This document shows, piece after piece, positions 11,385-20,252 of a DNA stretch of 64,000 nucleotides. Below the pieces are notes generated by a model that saw nothing but the letters and a program-made list of their open reading frames with translations, was not told where the DNA came from and ran no database searches. Source of the DNA: Candidatus Palibaumannia cicadellinicola. GTDB taxonomy: Bacteria; Pseudomonadota; Gammaproteobacteria; Enterobacterales; Enterobacteriaceae. The DNA lies in NCBI RefSeq assembly GCF_000754265.1, contig NZ_CP008985.1, positions 682,001 to 746,000 on the forward strand, given 5' to 3'. Position numbers and translations under genes: made by a program. Within the stretch, counting starts at the first letter, position 1. Each line of letters begins with the position of its first letter.

Positions 11385-13232
11385 GTGTTAAACCGCTATC
11401 CTTTATGGAAGTATATTATGCTCGTCTTGACTTTTATCTTCGGACTACTTTATGCACTTCCAAACATTTATGGCGAAGATCTAGCTATACAAATCACAGG
11501 CACTCGTGGTGCTACGATGAGTGAATCAACACTGCTCTATATACAAAAATATTTGACCCAAAATAATATTACGAGCAAATCTATTTCTTTAATTAATGGT
11601 GCCATCTTGGCCCGCTTTTCAAGTCAGGATATACAGTTGCGCGCCCATGATGTTTTATTAAACGTACTCGGCGATAATTATGTTGTTGCGCTTCACTTAG
11701 CACCAGCAACACCATCATGGTTAGCGATGATAGGGGCGAAGCCGATGAAATTAGGCCTTGATTTACGTGGCGGCGTACATTTTCTCATGGAAATCGATAT
11801 GAATACCGTATTAAGTAAGCTACAGGAGCAAACCATGAACATTTTGCTTCAAGAGCTGCGCGATAAAAACATTACTTATACATCAGTACATAAAAATGAT
11901 GACTATGGAAGCTATATTAGCTTCAGCGACGCTTCTATTCGAGATCAAGCGCTTTCCTGGCTTATTTCAAGCCACCGTGACATGGAGATCAACCGTAGTG
12001 GAAGCTATGGTATTAGTGCGCATTTATTAGATAATTATCTGCATGAAGCCCATGAATATGCGGTGCAACAGAACATCATGATTCTACGTAACCGTGTAAA
12101 CCAATTAGGAGTATCTGAACCACTAGTGCAGCGTCAGGGCTCTAGCCGGATTGTAGTTGAACTGCCCGGTCTTCAAGATACCGCTCGTGCTAAGGAAATT
12201 ATAAGCGCTACCGCGATGCTGGAGTTTCGCCTCGTCAATAATACAGTACATCAAACTACCCAAGCGCATAGTAGCATTCTAGACAATTCTGAAGTGAAAT
12301 TCACCCAAAAGGGTCAACCAGTAGTACTATATAAACAGGTCATTCTTACTGGCAACCATATTACGAATGCTACCGTTAGCGTCGATAAGTATAACCAGCC
12401 ACAGGTTAATATTTCTCTCGATAATCTAGGTGGGACTCTAATGTCCCAATTTACCAAGAATAATATAGGTAATTTGATAGCTACATTATTTGTTGAATAT
12501 AAAAACAGCGGTAAAAAAGACACTAAAAACAACCCTATATTAGTTAAGCAGGAAGAAGTGATCAACGTTGCTACTATCCAGTCACATATTAGTAATCTTT
12601 TTAGTATCACCGGTATCAATAATATAAAAGAAGCACGTCATCTTTCACTGTTACTACGTGCGGGAGCATTGATTGCACCGATCAAGATTGTCGAGGAGTG
12701 TACTATCGGGCCTACTCTAGGTATGCAGAACATCACCCAGGGTTTAGTAGCTTGCCTATGGGGACTAATAGCTTCTATACTATTTATGGTGATATGGTAT
12801 AGAAAATTTGGTCTAATTGCCACAACAGCACTAATTGCTAATCTAGTTCTGATTATTGGGATTATGTCGTTGTTACCAGATGCTACTCTGACAATGCCGG
12901 GTATCGCTGGTATTGTGCTCACGCTAGCGGTTGCGGTGGATGCTAACGTACTTATTTACGAGCGTATAAAAGAAGAGCTACGCAACGGTCGTACCGTACA
13001 ACAGGCTATCTATCAAGGGTATCATGGTACGTTTTCTAGTATAGTTGATGCTAATATGACAAATCTCATTACCGCTATTATTCTCTATGAGTTTGGTACT
13101 GGTTCTATCAAAGGCTTCGCTATAACAACCGCTATTGGAATAGCCACATCAATGTTTACCGCAATCTTAGGCACTCGTGCTATCATTAACCTGCTATACG
13201 GTGGAAAGTTTATAAAGAAACTTTCTATTTAG
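11385..13232 (+). CDS. secD: Protein translocase subunit SecD
   Basis: SecD, with SecF, uses the proton gradient to pull exported proteins through the Sec channel. It has 615 residues, identical in length to E. coli, and belongs to the RND superfamily. TM1 is at residues 8-28. The large periplasmic domain starts around MKLGLDLRGGVHFLMEID, and five more TM helices follow, with the conserved TM4 motif LAVAVDANVLIYERIKEEL. Translation starts at GTG (11385), supported by AGAGGA upstream and by the E. coli-like start MLNRYPLWKY. SecF follows after 9 bases. Confidence 0.98.
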   Translation: MLNRYPLWKYIMLVLTFIFGLLYALPNIYGEDLAIQITGTRGATMSESTLLYIQKYLTQNNITSKSISLINGAILARFSSQDIQLRAHDVLLNVLGDNYVVALHLAPATPSWLAMIGAKPMKLGLDLRGGVHFLMEIDMNTVLSKLQEQTMNILLQELRDKNITYTSVHKNDDYGSYISFSDASIRDQALSWLISSHRDMEINRSGSYGISAHLLDNYLHEAHEYAVQQNIMILRNRVNQLGVSEPLVQRQGSSRIVVELPGLQDTARAKEIISATAMLEFRLVNNTVHQTTQAHSSILDNSEVKFTQKGQPVVLYKQVILTGNHITNATVSVDKYNQPQVNISLDNLGGTLMSQFTKNNIGNLIATLFVEYKNSGKKDTKNNPILVKQEEVINVATIQSHISNLFSITGINNIKEARHLSLLLRAGALIAPIKIVEECTIGPTLGMQNITQGLVACLWGLIASILFMVIWYRKFGLIATTALIANLVLIIGIMSLLPDATLTMPGIAGIVLTLAVAVDANVLIYERIKEELRNGRTVQQAIYQGYHGTFSSIVDANMTNLITAIILYEFGTGSIKGFAITTAIGIATSMFTAILGTRAIINLLYGGKFIKKLSI

Positions 13233-13241
13233 GATCAGCCT

Positions 13242-14189
13242 ATGAATCGGCAAATAAAAAGTATTAAAGAATTAAATCATGGTTGTAAAGTATACAACTT
13301 TATGCGCTGGTCCTCTATAGCATTTAGTCTATCAGTTATATCTTTTATCACTTCTATTGCTATTATGGTTGTCTACGGCTTTAATTGGGGACTAGATTTC
13401 ACTGGTGGTACGGTTATTGAACTACACTTAAAGCAAGCAATAAATCTAGAACAAATGCGCGAAGCGATAGAGCAAGCAGGATTCAAAGATATTTTAGTGC
13501 AGAATTTAGGTAGTAGCCGAGACGTGATAATACGTATGCCGCCAGATGAGATTCAGCAAAAGCTAGGTGATAGAGTCCTTAAGATTGTGAATAAGGTGAA
13601 TAGCCAGAACGCTACGGTGAAACGAATAGAGTTTATTGGACCTAATGTTAGCAACGATCTCTTACAAGCAGGCAGCCTAGCACTACTACTCGCTTTCCTT
13701 TGTATTTTTATCTACGTGAGTTTCCGCTTTGAGTGGCGACTGGCTACTGGTACTGTGATCGCGTTAATCCATGACGTTATTATTACCCTAGGATTGCTAT
13801 CATTATTCCATATTGAGATTGAATTAACTATTATCGCTTCACTGATTTCAGTTATTGGTTATTCACTCAACGATAGTATAGTAGTTTCCGACCGAATTCG
13901 TGATAATTTCCGTCGAATGTGCTGCTACAATGCTTACGATATTTTTAATATTTCGCTGACCCAAACACTAAGTAGGACCATTATTACGTCAGCTATTACT
14001 ATGATGGTGGTACTAATACTTTTAATTTTTGGCGGCTCTATGCTACGTAGTTTTTCGATGACGCTGTTAATTGGCGTATTTATCGGCACTATTTCCTCCA
14101 TTTATGTTGCTTCTGCGTTAGCGCTTAAACTTGGTATCAAACACGAACATATCCTGCCACATAAATTAGAGAAAGAGGCAGTTGAATAA
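13242..14189 (+). CDS. secF: Protein translocase subunit SecF
   Basis: SecF is the partner of SecD in the inner membrane. It has 315 residues (E. coli 323). Six membrane segments are visible. The RND signatures [16 protein letters not shown], near the start of the periplasmic loop, and [18 protein letters not shown] in TM4 are intact. The loss of a few residues falls at the C-terminal tail. It ends the yajC-secD-secF unit; nrdR starts about 110 bases further on. Confidence 0.97.
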   Translation: MNRQIKSIKELNHGCKVYNFMRWSSIAFSLSVISFITSIAIMVVYGFNWGLDFTGGTVIELHLKQAINLEQMREAIEQAGFKDILVQNLGSSRDVIIRMPPDEIQQKLGDRVLKIVNKVNSQNATVKRIEFIGPNVSNDLLQAGSLALLLAFLCIFIYVSFRFEWRLATGTVIALIHDVIITLGLLSLFHIEIELTIIASLISVIGYSLNDSIVVSDRIRDNFRRMCCYNAYDIFNISLTQTLSRTIITSAITMMVVLILLIFGGSMLRSFSMTLLIGVFIGTISSIYVASALALKLGIKHEHILPHKLEKEAVE

Positions 14190-14298
14190 TCAAGATATAT
14201 TGTAGCTATTACAATAAGTGCTGCTTGCTTTCTCATAGGCTACGTTCGCGCTACACTTGTTTGATCTAAATTCATCAGCTAGCCAGGAAGCGCAATCC

Positions 14299-14715
14299 AT
14301 GCATTGCTTATTTTGTTTCGCGGTCGATACTAAAGTTATCGACTCCCGTCTCGTAGGAGAAGGAACACAAGTTCGCCGCCGCCGACAGTGTGTTATCTGT
14401 AATGAACGTTTTACCACCTTTGAAGTAGCAGAGTTTGTCTTACCTCGAGTTATAAAAAGTAATGAAATGCGTGAACCATTCAACGAAAATAAGCTACGGC
14501 GCAGTTTTCTCAAAGCTTTAGAGAAACGTCCTGTCAAATCCGATGATATCGATATGGCTATAAATAACATTAAATTTAATTTATGCGCTACCGGTGAGTG
14601 CGCAGTGCCTAGTAAAATGATAAGTAATTTAGTCATGGACGCTTTAAAAAAACTAGATAAGGTAGCCTATATACGCTTTGCTTCTGTCTATCGCCATTTC
14701 GAAGATATTAGCTAA
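14299..14715 (+). CDS. nrdR: Transcriptional repressor NrdR
   Basis: NrdR represses ribonucleotide reductase genes by binding NrdR boxes according to its ATP/dATP state. From the ATG at 14299 it has 138 residues; AGGAAG sits upstream and the product begins [18 protein letters not shown], as in E. coli. Fourteen open codons upstream are ignored. The zinc ribbon (CLFC...CVIC) and the ATP-cone core [20 protein letters not shown] are present. The protein stops after VYRHFEDIS, about 11 residues short of the 149-residue E. coli form. It heads the nrdR-ribD-ribH-nusB-thiL-pgpA run, conserved in E. coli. Confidence 0.95.
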   Translation: MHCLFCFAVDTKVIDSRLVGEGTQVRRRRQCVICNERFTTFEVAEFVLPRVIKSNEMREPFNENKLRRSFLKALEKRPVKSDDIDMAINNIKFNLCATGECAVPSKMISNLVMDALKKLDKVAYIRFASVYRHFEDIS

Positions 14716-14765
14716 TTTTGCAAAAAAATAGCTAGATGATAAGATTCAATTTCAAGGCTTATTGA

Positions 14766-15893
14766 ATGATATGTGATGAATTTTACCTGGCATTGGCATT
14801 TAAGTTAGCCCGTCGCGGACGGTTTACAACCGCGCCTAATCCCAATGTGGGTTGTGTGATCATCCGCGATCGTTGCATAGTTGGTAAAGGTTACCATGTA
14901 CGCGCTGGTGAACCTCATGCAGAAGTACATGCACTACGTATGGCTGGTACGGCGGCGCGCGGTGCTACTGCTTACATAACACTAGAACCTTGCAGCCACT
15001 ATGGACGAACCCCACCATGTACCGAAGCACTAATAGCAGCTGGCGTAGTACGGGTGGTAGCTGCTATGCTCGATCCGAATCCGCAAGTTAATGGCCGCGG
15101 CCTGTACCGTCTACAAGAGGCAGGCATAGAAGTCCGCCATAGTCTCATGCTGCTAGAGGCAGAGATGATTAATCAAGGTTTTATTAAACGTATGCGTACC
15201 GGTTTTCCTTGGATAAGAGTAAAATTAGCGGCGTCTTTGGATGGCCGTACAGCAATGGCATCAGGGGAGAGCAATTGGATTACTTCTGATCAAGCGCGTC
15301 AGGATGTACAGCGGTTCCGCGCCGAAAGCGACGCTATTCTTTCTACCTCAGCTACCGTGTTGGCAGATAATCCTGCACTTAATGTACGCTGGTTATCTCT
15401 TCCTGCTGACGTTCAGTGCTTATGCGAAGAGAAGTACCTACGCCAACCAGTAAGAGTGATTATCGATAGTGCTAATAAAGTAAATCCTATCCACCGTGTG
15501 ATACACGGTCAGGGGATAACCTGGCTGGCACGTCGAAAAAAGGACAATAATAGATGGCCAACATGGGTCGAGCAACTGGAATTACCATCATTTAATCAGC
15601 AGGGTCTAGTACGTATTGATATCATGGCGCTGATGATGCAACTAGGAAGCCGGCATATTAATAGTGTATGGGTAGAAGCTGGAGCAAGTCTCTCAGGATC
15701 TCTCTTTTCGGCAGGTCTAGTAGATGAGCTAATTCTTTATCTTTCACCGAAACTACTAGGTACCGCTACACGGCCGCTATGCTTACTACCTGGACTGGAA
15801 CGTCTCAGTGATGCGCTTACTTTTGACCTGCTAGATATGCGTCAAGTTGGTCCTGATATACGCCTACGTTTGAAACCGATCCGTGCAGTATAA
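14766..15893 (+). CDS. ribD: Riboflavin biosynthesis deaminase/reductase RibD
   Basis: This bifunctional enzyme deaminates the pyrimidine ring and then reduces the ribosyl side chain in riboflavin synthesis. It has 375 residues (E. coli 367). The N-terminal deaminase domain shows the zinc motif AGEPHAEVHAL and the PCSHYGRTPPC segment. The C-terminal reductase domain starts near IRVKLAASLDGRTAMASGES and contains NSVWVEAGASLSGSLF. The start at 14766 gives MICDEFYLALAFKLARRG, matching E. coli MQDEYYMARALKLAQRG. Riboflavin genes ribH (next) and ribB (39292) are also in the window. Confidence 0.97.
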   Translation: MICDEFYLALAFKLARRGRFTTAPNPNVGCVIIRDRCIVGKGYHVRAGEPHAEVHALRMAGTAARGATAYITLEPCSHYGRTPPCTEALIAAGVVRVVAAMLDPNPQVNGRGLYRLQEAGIEVRHSLMLLEAEMINQGFIKRMRTGFPWIRVKLAASLDGRTAMASGESNWITSDQARQDVQRFRAESDAILSTSATVLADNPALNVRWLSLPADVQCLCEEKYLRQPVRVIIDSANKVNPIHRVIHGQGITWLARRKKDNNRWPTWVEQLELPSFNQQGLVRIDIMALMMQLGSRHINSVWVEAGASLSGSLFSAGLVDELILYLSPKLLGTATRPLCLLPGLERLSDALTFDLLDMRQVGPDIRLRLKPIRAV

Positions 15894-15967
15894 TGAATTC
15901 GCTTCAAAAGCATGATGTGAAAATCTCCATCTACGTGTTAATATGTTAATATTAGGTTAGGAGACTT

Positions 15968-16441
15968 ATGAAAGTTATTAAAGGTATTGTTGCAGCACCT
16001 AATGCGCACGTTGCTATCGCTATTGCACGCTTTAACAACTTCGTCAATGATAGCTTGCTTGATGGTGCAATCGATGTCCTCATTCGTATTGGTCAAATCA
16101 AAGATGAAAATATCACCGTCGTATGGGTACCGGGCGCCTATGAGCTACCACTTACTGTTAGCATGTTAGCCAAAAGCCAGAAATACGACGCTATAATTGC
16201 GTTGGGTACTATTATACGTGGAGGGACCGCACATTTTGAATTTGTTGCTAGCGAATGTAGTTCAGGTCTATCAGCCGTAGCTATTAATAGTGCACATCCT
16301 GTAACGTTCGGGGTACTTACTACTGAAAGCCTCGAGCAAGCCATCGATCGCGCTGGCGTTAAGGGTGGTAATAAGGGCGCAGAAGCAGCACTAGCTACGC
16401 TAGAAATGATTAACGTATTACAAGCAATCAAAGCTTTGTAA
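15968..16441 (+). CDS. ribH: 6,7-dimethyl-8-ribityllumazine synthase
   Basis: Lumazine synthase condenses the ribityl-pyrimidinedione with dihydroxybutanone phosphate, the step before riboflavin. It has 157 residues (E. coli 156), with the substrate-binding segments [25 protein letters not shown] and [22 protein letters not shown] precedes the ATG. It lies between ribD and nusB, the usual enterobacterial position. Its two substrates come from RibD (plus a phosphatase) and RibB. In E. coli it is also called ribE. Confidence 0.97.
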   Translation: MKVIKGIVAAPNAHVAIAIARFNNFVNDSLLDGAIDVLIRIGQIKDENITVVWVPGAYELPLTVSMLAKSQKYDAIIALGTIIRGGTAHFEFVASECSSGLSAVAINSAHPVTFGVLTTESLEQAIDRAGVKGGNKGAEAALATLEMINVLQAIKAL

Positions 16442-16461
16442 ATCTAGTCAAGGAGAATTGT

Positions 16462-16881
16462 GTGAAACTAACGGCTCGTCGCCGTGCCCGTGAATGCGCT
16501 GTCCAAGCGCTTTACTCATGGCAGTTATCTCATAACAATATCGCAGATATAGAAGTACAGTTACTAGCTGAACAGGATATAACAGGTATTGATCTAGCTT
16601 ATTTTCACAAGCTATATTCTGGTACAGCAATCGCTGCTCATGCACTAGATCAATTAATGGCGCCATATCTATCCCGTCCACTAGAGAAACTTGGACACGT
16701 AGAGCGTGCTGTGTTACGTATTGCGCTATATGAACTAAGCAAGTGTCAGGACGTACCATATCGAGTAGCAATTAATGAAGCAATAGAGCTAGCTAAAACT
16801 TTTGGTGCCGAAGATAGTTATAAGTTTATCAATGGTGTTCTGGAGAAAACAGCACCTCAGGTTCGTCCTAACCGGAAATAA
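16462..16881 (+). CDS. nusB: Transcription antitermination factor NusB
   Basis: NusB binds boxA RNA with S10 and supports rRNA antitermination. It has 139 residues, exactly the E. coli length. The arginine-rich N-terminus [19 protein letters not shown] and the C-terminal core [18 protein letters not shown] are near identical to E. coli. Translation starts at GTG (16462), well placed after AAGGAGAA. It is 20 bases behind ribH and probably cotranscribed. Confidence 0.97.
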   Translation: MKLTARRRARECAVQALYSWQLSHNNIADIEVQLLAEQDITGIDLAYFHKLYSGTAIAAHALDQLMAPYLSRPLEKLGHVERAVLRIALYELSKCQDVPYRVAINEAIELAKTFGAEDSYKFINGVLEKTAPQVRPNRK

Positions 16882-16957
16882 CATTCCTGTCAGCCCCTAT
16901 CCGTAGCTCGTTTAGCCAGTGATTTCATGTAATAGTCAAAGTTAATTGAGACATAGT

Positions 16958-17944
16958 ATGGCATGTGGTGAGTTTGAGTTAATTAACCGTTATTTCAACC
17001 AGATGCGTAATACACGCCAAGATGTTTTAGTTGGAATAGGTGATGACTGTGCGCTATTATCTGTGGTCGGTACAAAACTAATTGCGATTAGTACCGATAC
17101 ATTAGTTGCTGGTACGCATTTTCTGCCTGAAATAGATCCGATTGATCTAGGTTATAAGTCGCTAGCGGTGAACCTAAGTGATTTAGCAGCAATGGGTGCC
17201 GATCCCTCCTGGTTATCGCTATCTTTGACGCTACCATCAGTAGATGAAGCTTGGATAGCTGCTTATAGCCATAGCTTATTCCAGCAGCTGAATCATTACA
17301 ATATGCAGCTAATTGGTGGCGATACAACGAAAGGGCCACTAAGTATCACACTAACAGTTCATGGGCTTATTCCGGTAGGTCAAGCGTTAACTCGCTCCGG
17401 TGCCTGTATTAGCGACTTTGTTTATGTCACCGGTACGTTAGGAGATAGTGCCGCTGGACTAGCTATTTTACAAAATAAACTACCAGTAAATAATGAAAAA
17501 GATCGACAGTATCTGCTAGGCCGCCATCTTCGTCCTCAACCACGCATACTAGAGGGGCAAGTTCTGCGCGATATAGCTAGTGCCGCTATCGACCTCTCTG
17601 ATGGTATGATTAATGATTTGCGTCGTATCTTGATCGAGAGCGACTGTGGTGTACATATCAATTTAGAAAATATTCCCTGTTCATCGGCGCTGAAGCGGCA
17701 TACAACGCCGGACCAGGCTTTGCGCTGGGCGCTGAGTGGTGGGGAAGATTATGAACTTTGTTTTACTGTGCCACAGATCAACTGCGCAGCACTAGATGTA
17801 GCTATGAATTACATTGGTACTCAATTCACCTGTATCGGTCAAATTAAACCTAGCGGTGAAGGGATTAAATTTATGGTTCATAACCATCCCGTACAGTACA
17901 ACTGGTACGGTTATGACCACTTCAAATTAGATAAACTCTTATGA
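16958..17944 (+). CDS. thiL: Thiamine-monophosphate kinase
   Basis: ThiL phosphorylates thiamine monophosphate to the active cofactor thiamine diphosphate. From the ATG at 16958 it has 328 residues and starts [13 protein letters not shown], as in E. coli; four more open codons upstream begin with TTG and are not used. Landmarks are [10 protein letters not shown] (metal and nucleotide site), [22 protein letters not shown] and [11 protein letters not shown]. The stop overlaps the start of pgpA by four bases (ATGA), implying translational coupling. Whether the rest of thiamine synthesis is present cannot be seen from this window. Confidence 0.97.
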   Translation: MACGEFELINRYFNQMRNTRQDVLVGIGDDCALLSVVGTKLIAISTDTLVAGTHFLPEIDPIDLGYKSLAVNLSDLAAMGADPSWLSLSLTLPSVDEAWIAAYSHSLFQQLNHYNMQLIGGDTTKGPLSITLTVHGLIPVGQALTRSGACISDFVYVTGTLGDSAAGLAILQNKLPVNNEKDRQYLLGRHLRPQPRILEGQVLRDIASAAIDLSDGMINDLRRILIESDCGVHINLENIPCSSALKRHTTPDQALRWALSGGEDYELCFTVPQINCAALDVAMNYIGTQFTCIGQIKPSGEGIKFMVHNHPVQYNWYGYDHFKLDKLL

Positions 17945-18468
17945 CTCTCAAGAGTCAGCACGCCAAAAAGCCCATTGAACTATCTAACCCCTTGCACTTA
18001 CTTGCTACTGGTTTCGGTAGTGGCATGTTTTATTGGATGCCTGGTACAGTGGGATCGCTTGTAGCTATTTTATTATGGTTTCTATTGCTATCCTTCTTAC
18101 CTTGGCCACTAGATTTACTAGTCGTAATCTTGAGTATTTTCCTGGGCATCTATGTTTGTCATCATACTGCATGTGATATAGGGGTGCATGACCATAGTTG
18201 TATTGTATGGGATGAATTTATCGGTATGTGGCTAACGTTAATAGCTTTGCCGAGGAATGATTGGCGCTGGGTTATAACTGGTTTTTTGTTGTTTCGTTTT
18301 TTAGATATTTGGAAACCTTGGCCAATTAGTTGGCTTGACCGTAAAGTGCAGGGAGGCATAGGTATAATTATCGACGATGTTGTAGCTAGCATGATAGCAG
18401 CAGGAATATTAATTCTACTCCATACGTCAGGCTGTTTTTTGAGCGAAACATTAACAAAAGACTTATAA
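17941..18468 (+). CDS. pgpA: Phosphatidylglycerophosphatase A
   Basis: PgpA removes phosphate from phosphatidylglycerophosphate to make phosphatidylglycerol in the inner membrane. It has 175 residues (E. coli 172). The conserved stretch [17 protein letters not shown], with likely metal-binding acidic residues, and [13 protein letters not shown] are present, among three or four membrane segments. Its ATG overlaps the thiL stop codon. It closes the nrdR-to-pgpA run; the following gene, tamA, belongs to a different E. coli chromosomal region, so a rearrangement joint lies near 18.5 kb. Confidence 0.95.
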   Translation: MTLKSQHAKKPIELSNPLHLLATGFGSGMFYWMPGTVGSLVAILLWFLLLSFLPWPLDLLVVILSIFLGIYVCHHTACDIGVHDHSCIVWDEFIGMWLTLIALPRNDWRWVITGFLLFRFLDIWKPWPISWLDRKVQGGIGIIIDDVVASMIAAGILILLHTSGCFLSETLTKDL

Positions 18469-18533
18469 AACACTTAGTAAGAACGTTTGTTTGTGGATGG
18501 GATAGATAAACTTTGCCAGGCAATAATATAAGC

Positions 18534-20252
18534 GTGAAAGTACGACATCACTGTAAATTATTACTACTCTATGTTTTATTTTATATGTCACCTACTTATG
18601 GTACGACTTGCTTAGAGTTTAAAGGACTCAGCGAAGACTTACAGAGCAACGTACGTACCCGTTTATCCACACTTGACGCAGATGATGTTCATGTTTATAG
18701 CAGTTGGCTTAATGACGTGGTGCGCGAAGAGCTGCGTGCTCTTGGTTATTACTCTCCTACCATAGATTTTGAATTACGACCTGCGTTAAATAGCGGGTGT
18801 GATGTTCTTATTACCAATGTAGATATTGGTAAACCTATTACGATAACAGGAGTGAACGTTGTTTTGCGTGGCGATGCATGCCTGGATATTGATTACCAGC
18901 AGTGGGTCAAACTTAGTAAGCCGGCATTAGGCTCGATTCTAAATCACCGTCAGTACGATAATTTCAAAAGTGGCTTCTCTAGCCTAGCACTACGTAAGGG
19001 TTACTTTAACGCTGCATTCTACAAAAGTCAGTTAAGTATCTCACCTATACGCTACCAGGCTTACTGGGATATTGATTTTGATAGCGGTAAGCGTTACCGA
19101 TTTGGAAAAGTGCGTTTTCATGGCACGCAAATCAGCGAAGATTACTTACAGAATATCGATTTAATTAATTTAGGTGCTTCTTATAGCCTAGAAGCGCTGG
19201 CAATCTTCTATAACAGCTTGGTCGCGAGCAACTTATTTAAATCAGTAATTATATCACCTGACTTTCAGGATAACACTTTGCTGCTAGACACTATGGTAAC
19301 GCAATGTCTCCGTAATAAGCTAGAAATAGGTCTAGGATATTCAAATGACTTAGGACTACGGTTAAAAACACTCTGGCATAAACCTTGGCTGAACTCGCGC
19401 GGTCATAGTATGAAAACAAGTATCAACTTGCCAGTACCAGAGCAAGTGATTGAGATAACATATAAAATTCCTTTGTTTCATCATTATCTGGAGCAATACT
19501 ATCTACTACAAGGGAGATTTAAGCTAGCTCATATCAATTATAATAAATCTGAGTTAACCACCCTAAATGTAATACGTTACTGGGATATATCTAACAGCTG
19601 GCAACGGGCAATACATCTACGCTGGAGCATGAATCATTTCACAGAAGCAAAAATAAATAATACTACTATGCTGATTTATCCAAGTATCAGCATGAACCGC
19701 ACCCGACAACGCGGTGGAATCATGTCAACCTGGGGTGATAGCCAGCGCTATTCGTTATCGGTATCTACTACTACCTGGGGTTCAAATGTAAATTTTCTGC
19801 TATTACAAGCACAAAATGTTTGGATCCGTACGCTAGCGGAAAAGTATCGCTTTGTAATGCGTAGTCATTTAGGCTGGATTGAGACTAATAATTTTGAAAA
19901 CATTCCTCCTACACTGCTTTTTTTTGCCGGCGGAGACCATAGTATACGGGGTTATAAATATCAATCCTTATCGCCACGGAATAACTACGGTAAGCTCACT
20001 GGCGCTTTAAAATTAGCAAGAGTATCACTAGAGTATCAGTACCATATGATAGGCAAATGGTGGGGTGCAGTCTTTATCGATAGCGGTGAAGCAGTAAATG
20101 ACATCACACAGAGTAATATTAGAACTGGTGCCGGTATTGGTATGCGTTGGCAATCGCCAGTTGGTTTGTTCGAATTAGATCTTGCTACACCGGTAGCAGA
20201 TAAGTGTGAGCATGGATTGCAGTTATACATCGGATTCGGGCCAGAACTGTGA
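18534..20252 (+). CDS. tamA: Outer-membrane translocation assembly protein TamA
   Basis: TamA is an Omp85-family barrel that, with TamB, helps assemble certain outer-membrane proteins and move lipids. From GTG at 18534 it has 572 residues (E. coli 577). The start is chosen because it gives a plausible signal peptide (VKVRHHCKLLLLYVLFYMS, then cleavage near TYG); an upstream in-frame TTG at 18513 adds seven non-hydrophobic residues. Three POTRA domains come first, then a 16-strand barrel with the lid-lock motif FFAGGDHSIRGYKYQSL and the C-terminal LQLYIGFGPEL. The stop overlaps the tamB start by four bases. Confidence 0.95.
   Translation: MKVRHHCKLLLLYVLFYMSPTYGTTCLEFKGLSEDLQSNVRTRLSTLDADDVHVYSSWLNDVVREELRALGYYSPTIDFELRPALNSGCDVLITNVDIGKPITITGVNVVLRGDACLDIDYQQWVKLSKPALGSILNHRQYDNFKSGFSSLALRKGYFNAAFYKSQLSISPIRYQAYWDIDFDSGKRYRFGKVRFHGTQISEDYLQNIDLINLGASYSLEALAIFYNSLVASNLFKSVIISPDFQDNTLLLDTMVTQCLRNKLEIGLGYSNDLGLRLKTLWHKPWLNSRGHSMKTSINLPVPEQVIEITYKIPLFHHYLEQYYLLQGRFKLAHINYNKSELTTLNVIRYWDISNSWQRAIHLRWSMNHFTEAKINNTTMLIYPSISMNRTRQRGGIMSTWGDSQRYSLSVSTTTWGSNVNFLLLQAQNVWIRTLAEKYRFVMRSHLGWIETNNFENIPPTLLFFAGGDHSIRGYKYQSLSPRNNYGKLTGALKLARVSLEYQYHMIGKWWGAVFIDSGEAVNDITQSNIRTGAGIGMRWQSPVGLFELDLATPVADKCEHGLQLYIGFGPEL

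Noticed and set aside
18663..18671. A perfect DnaA box (TTATCCACA)
   Set aside because: It is a single copy inside the tamA coding sequence, with no cluster of boxes and no origin-type AT-rich region or dnaA/gidA genes nearby.
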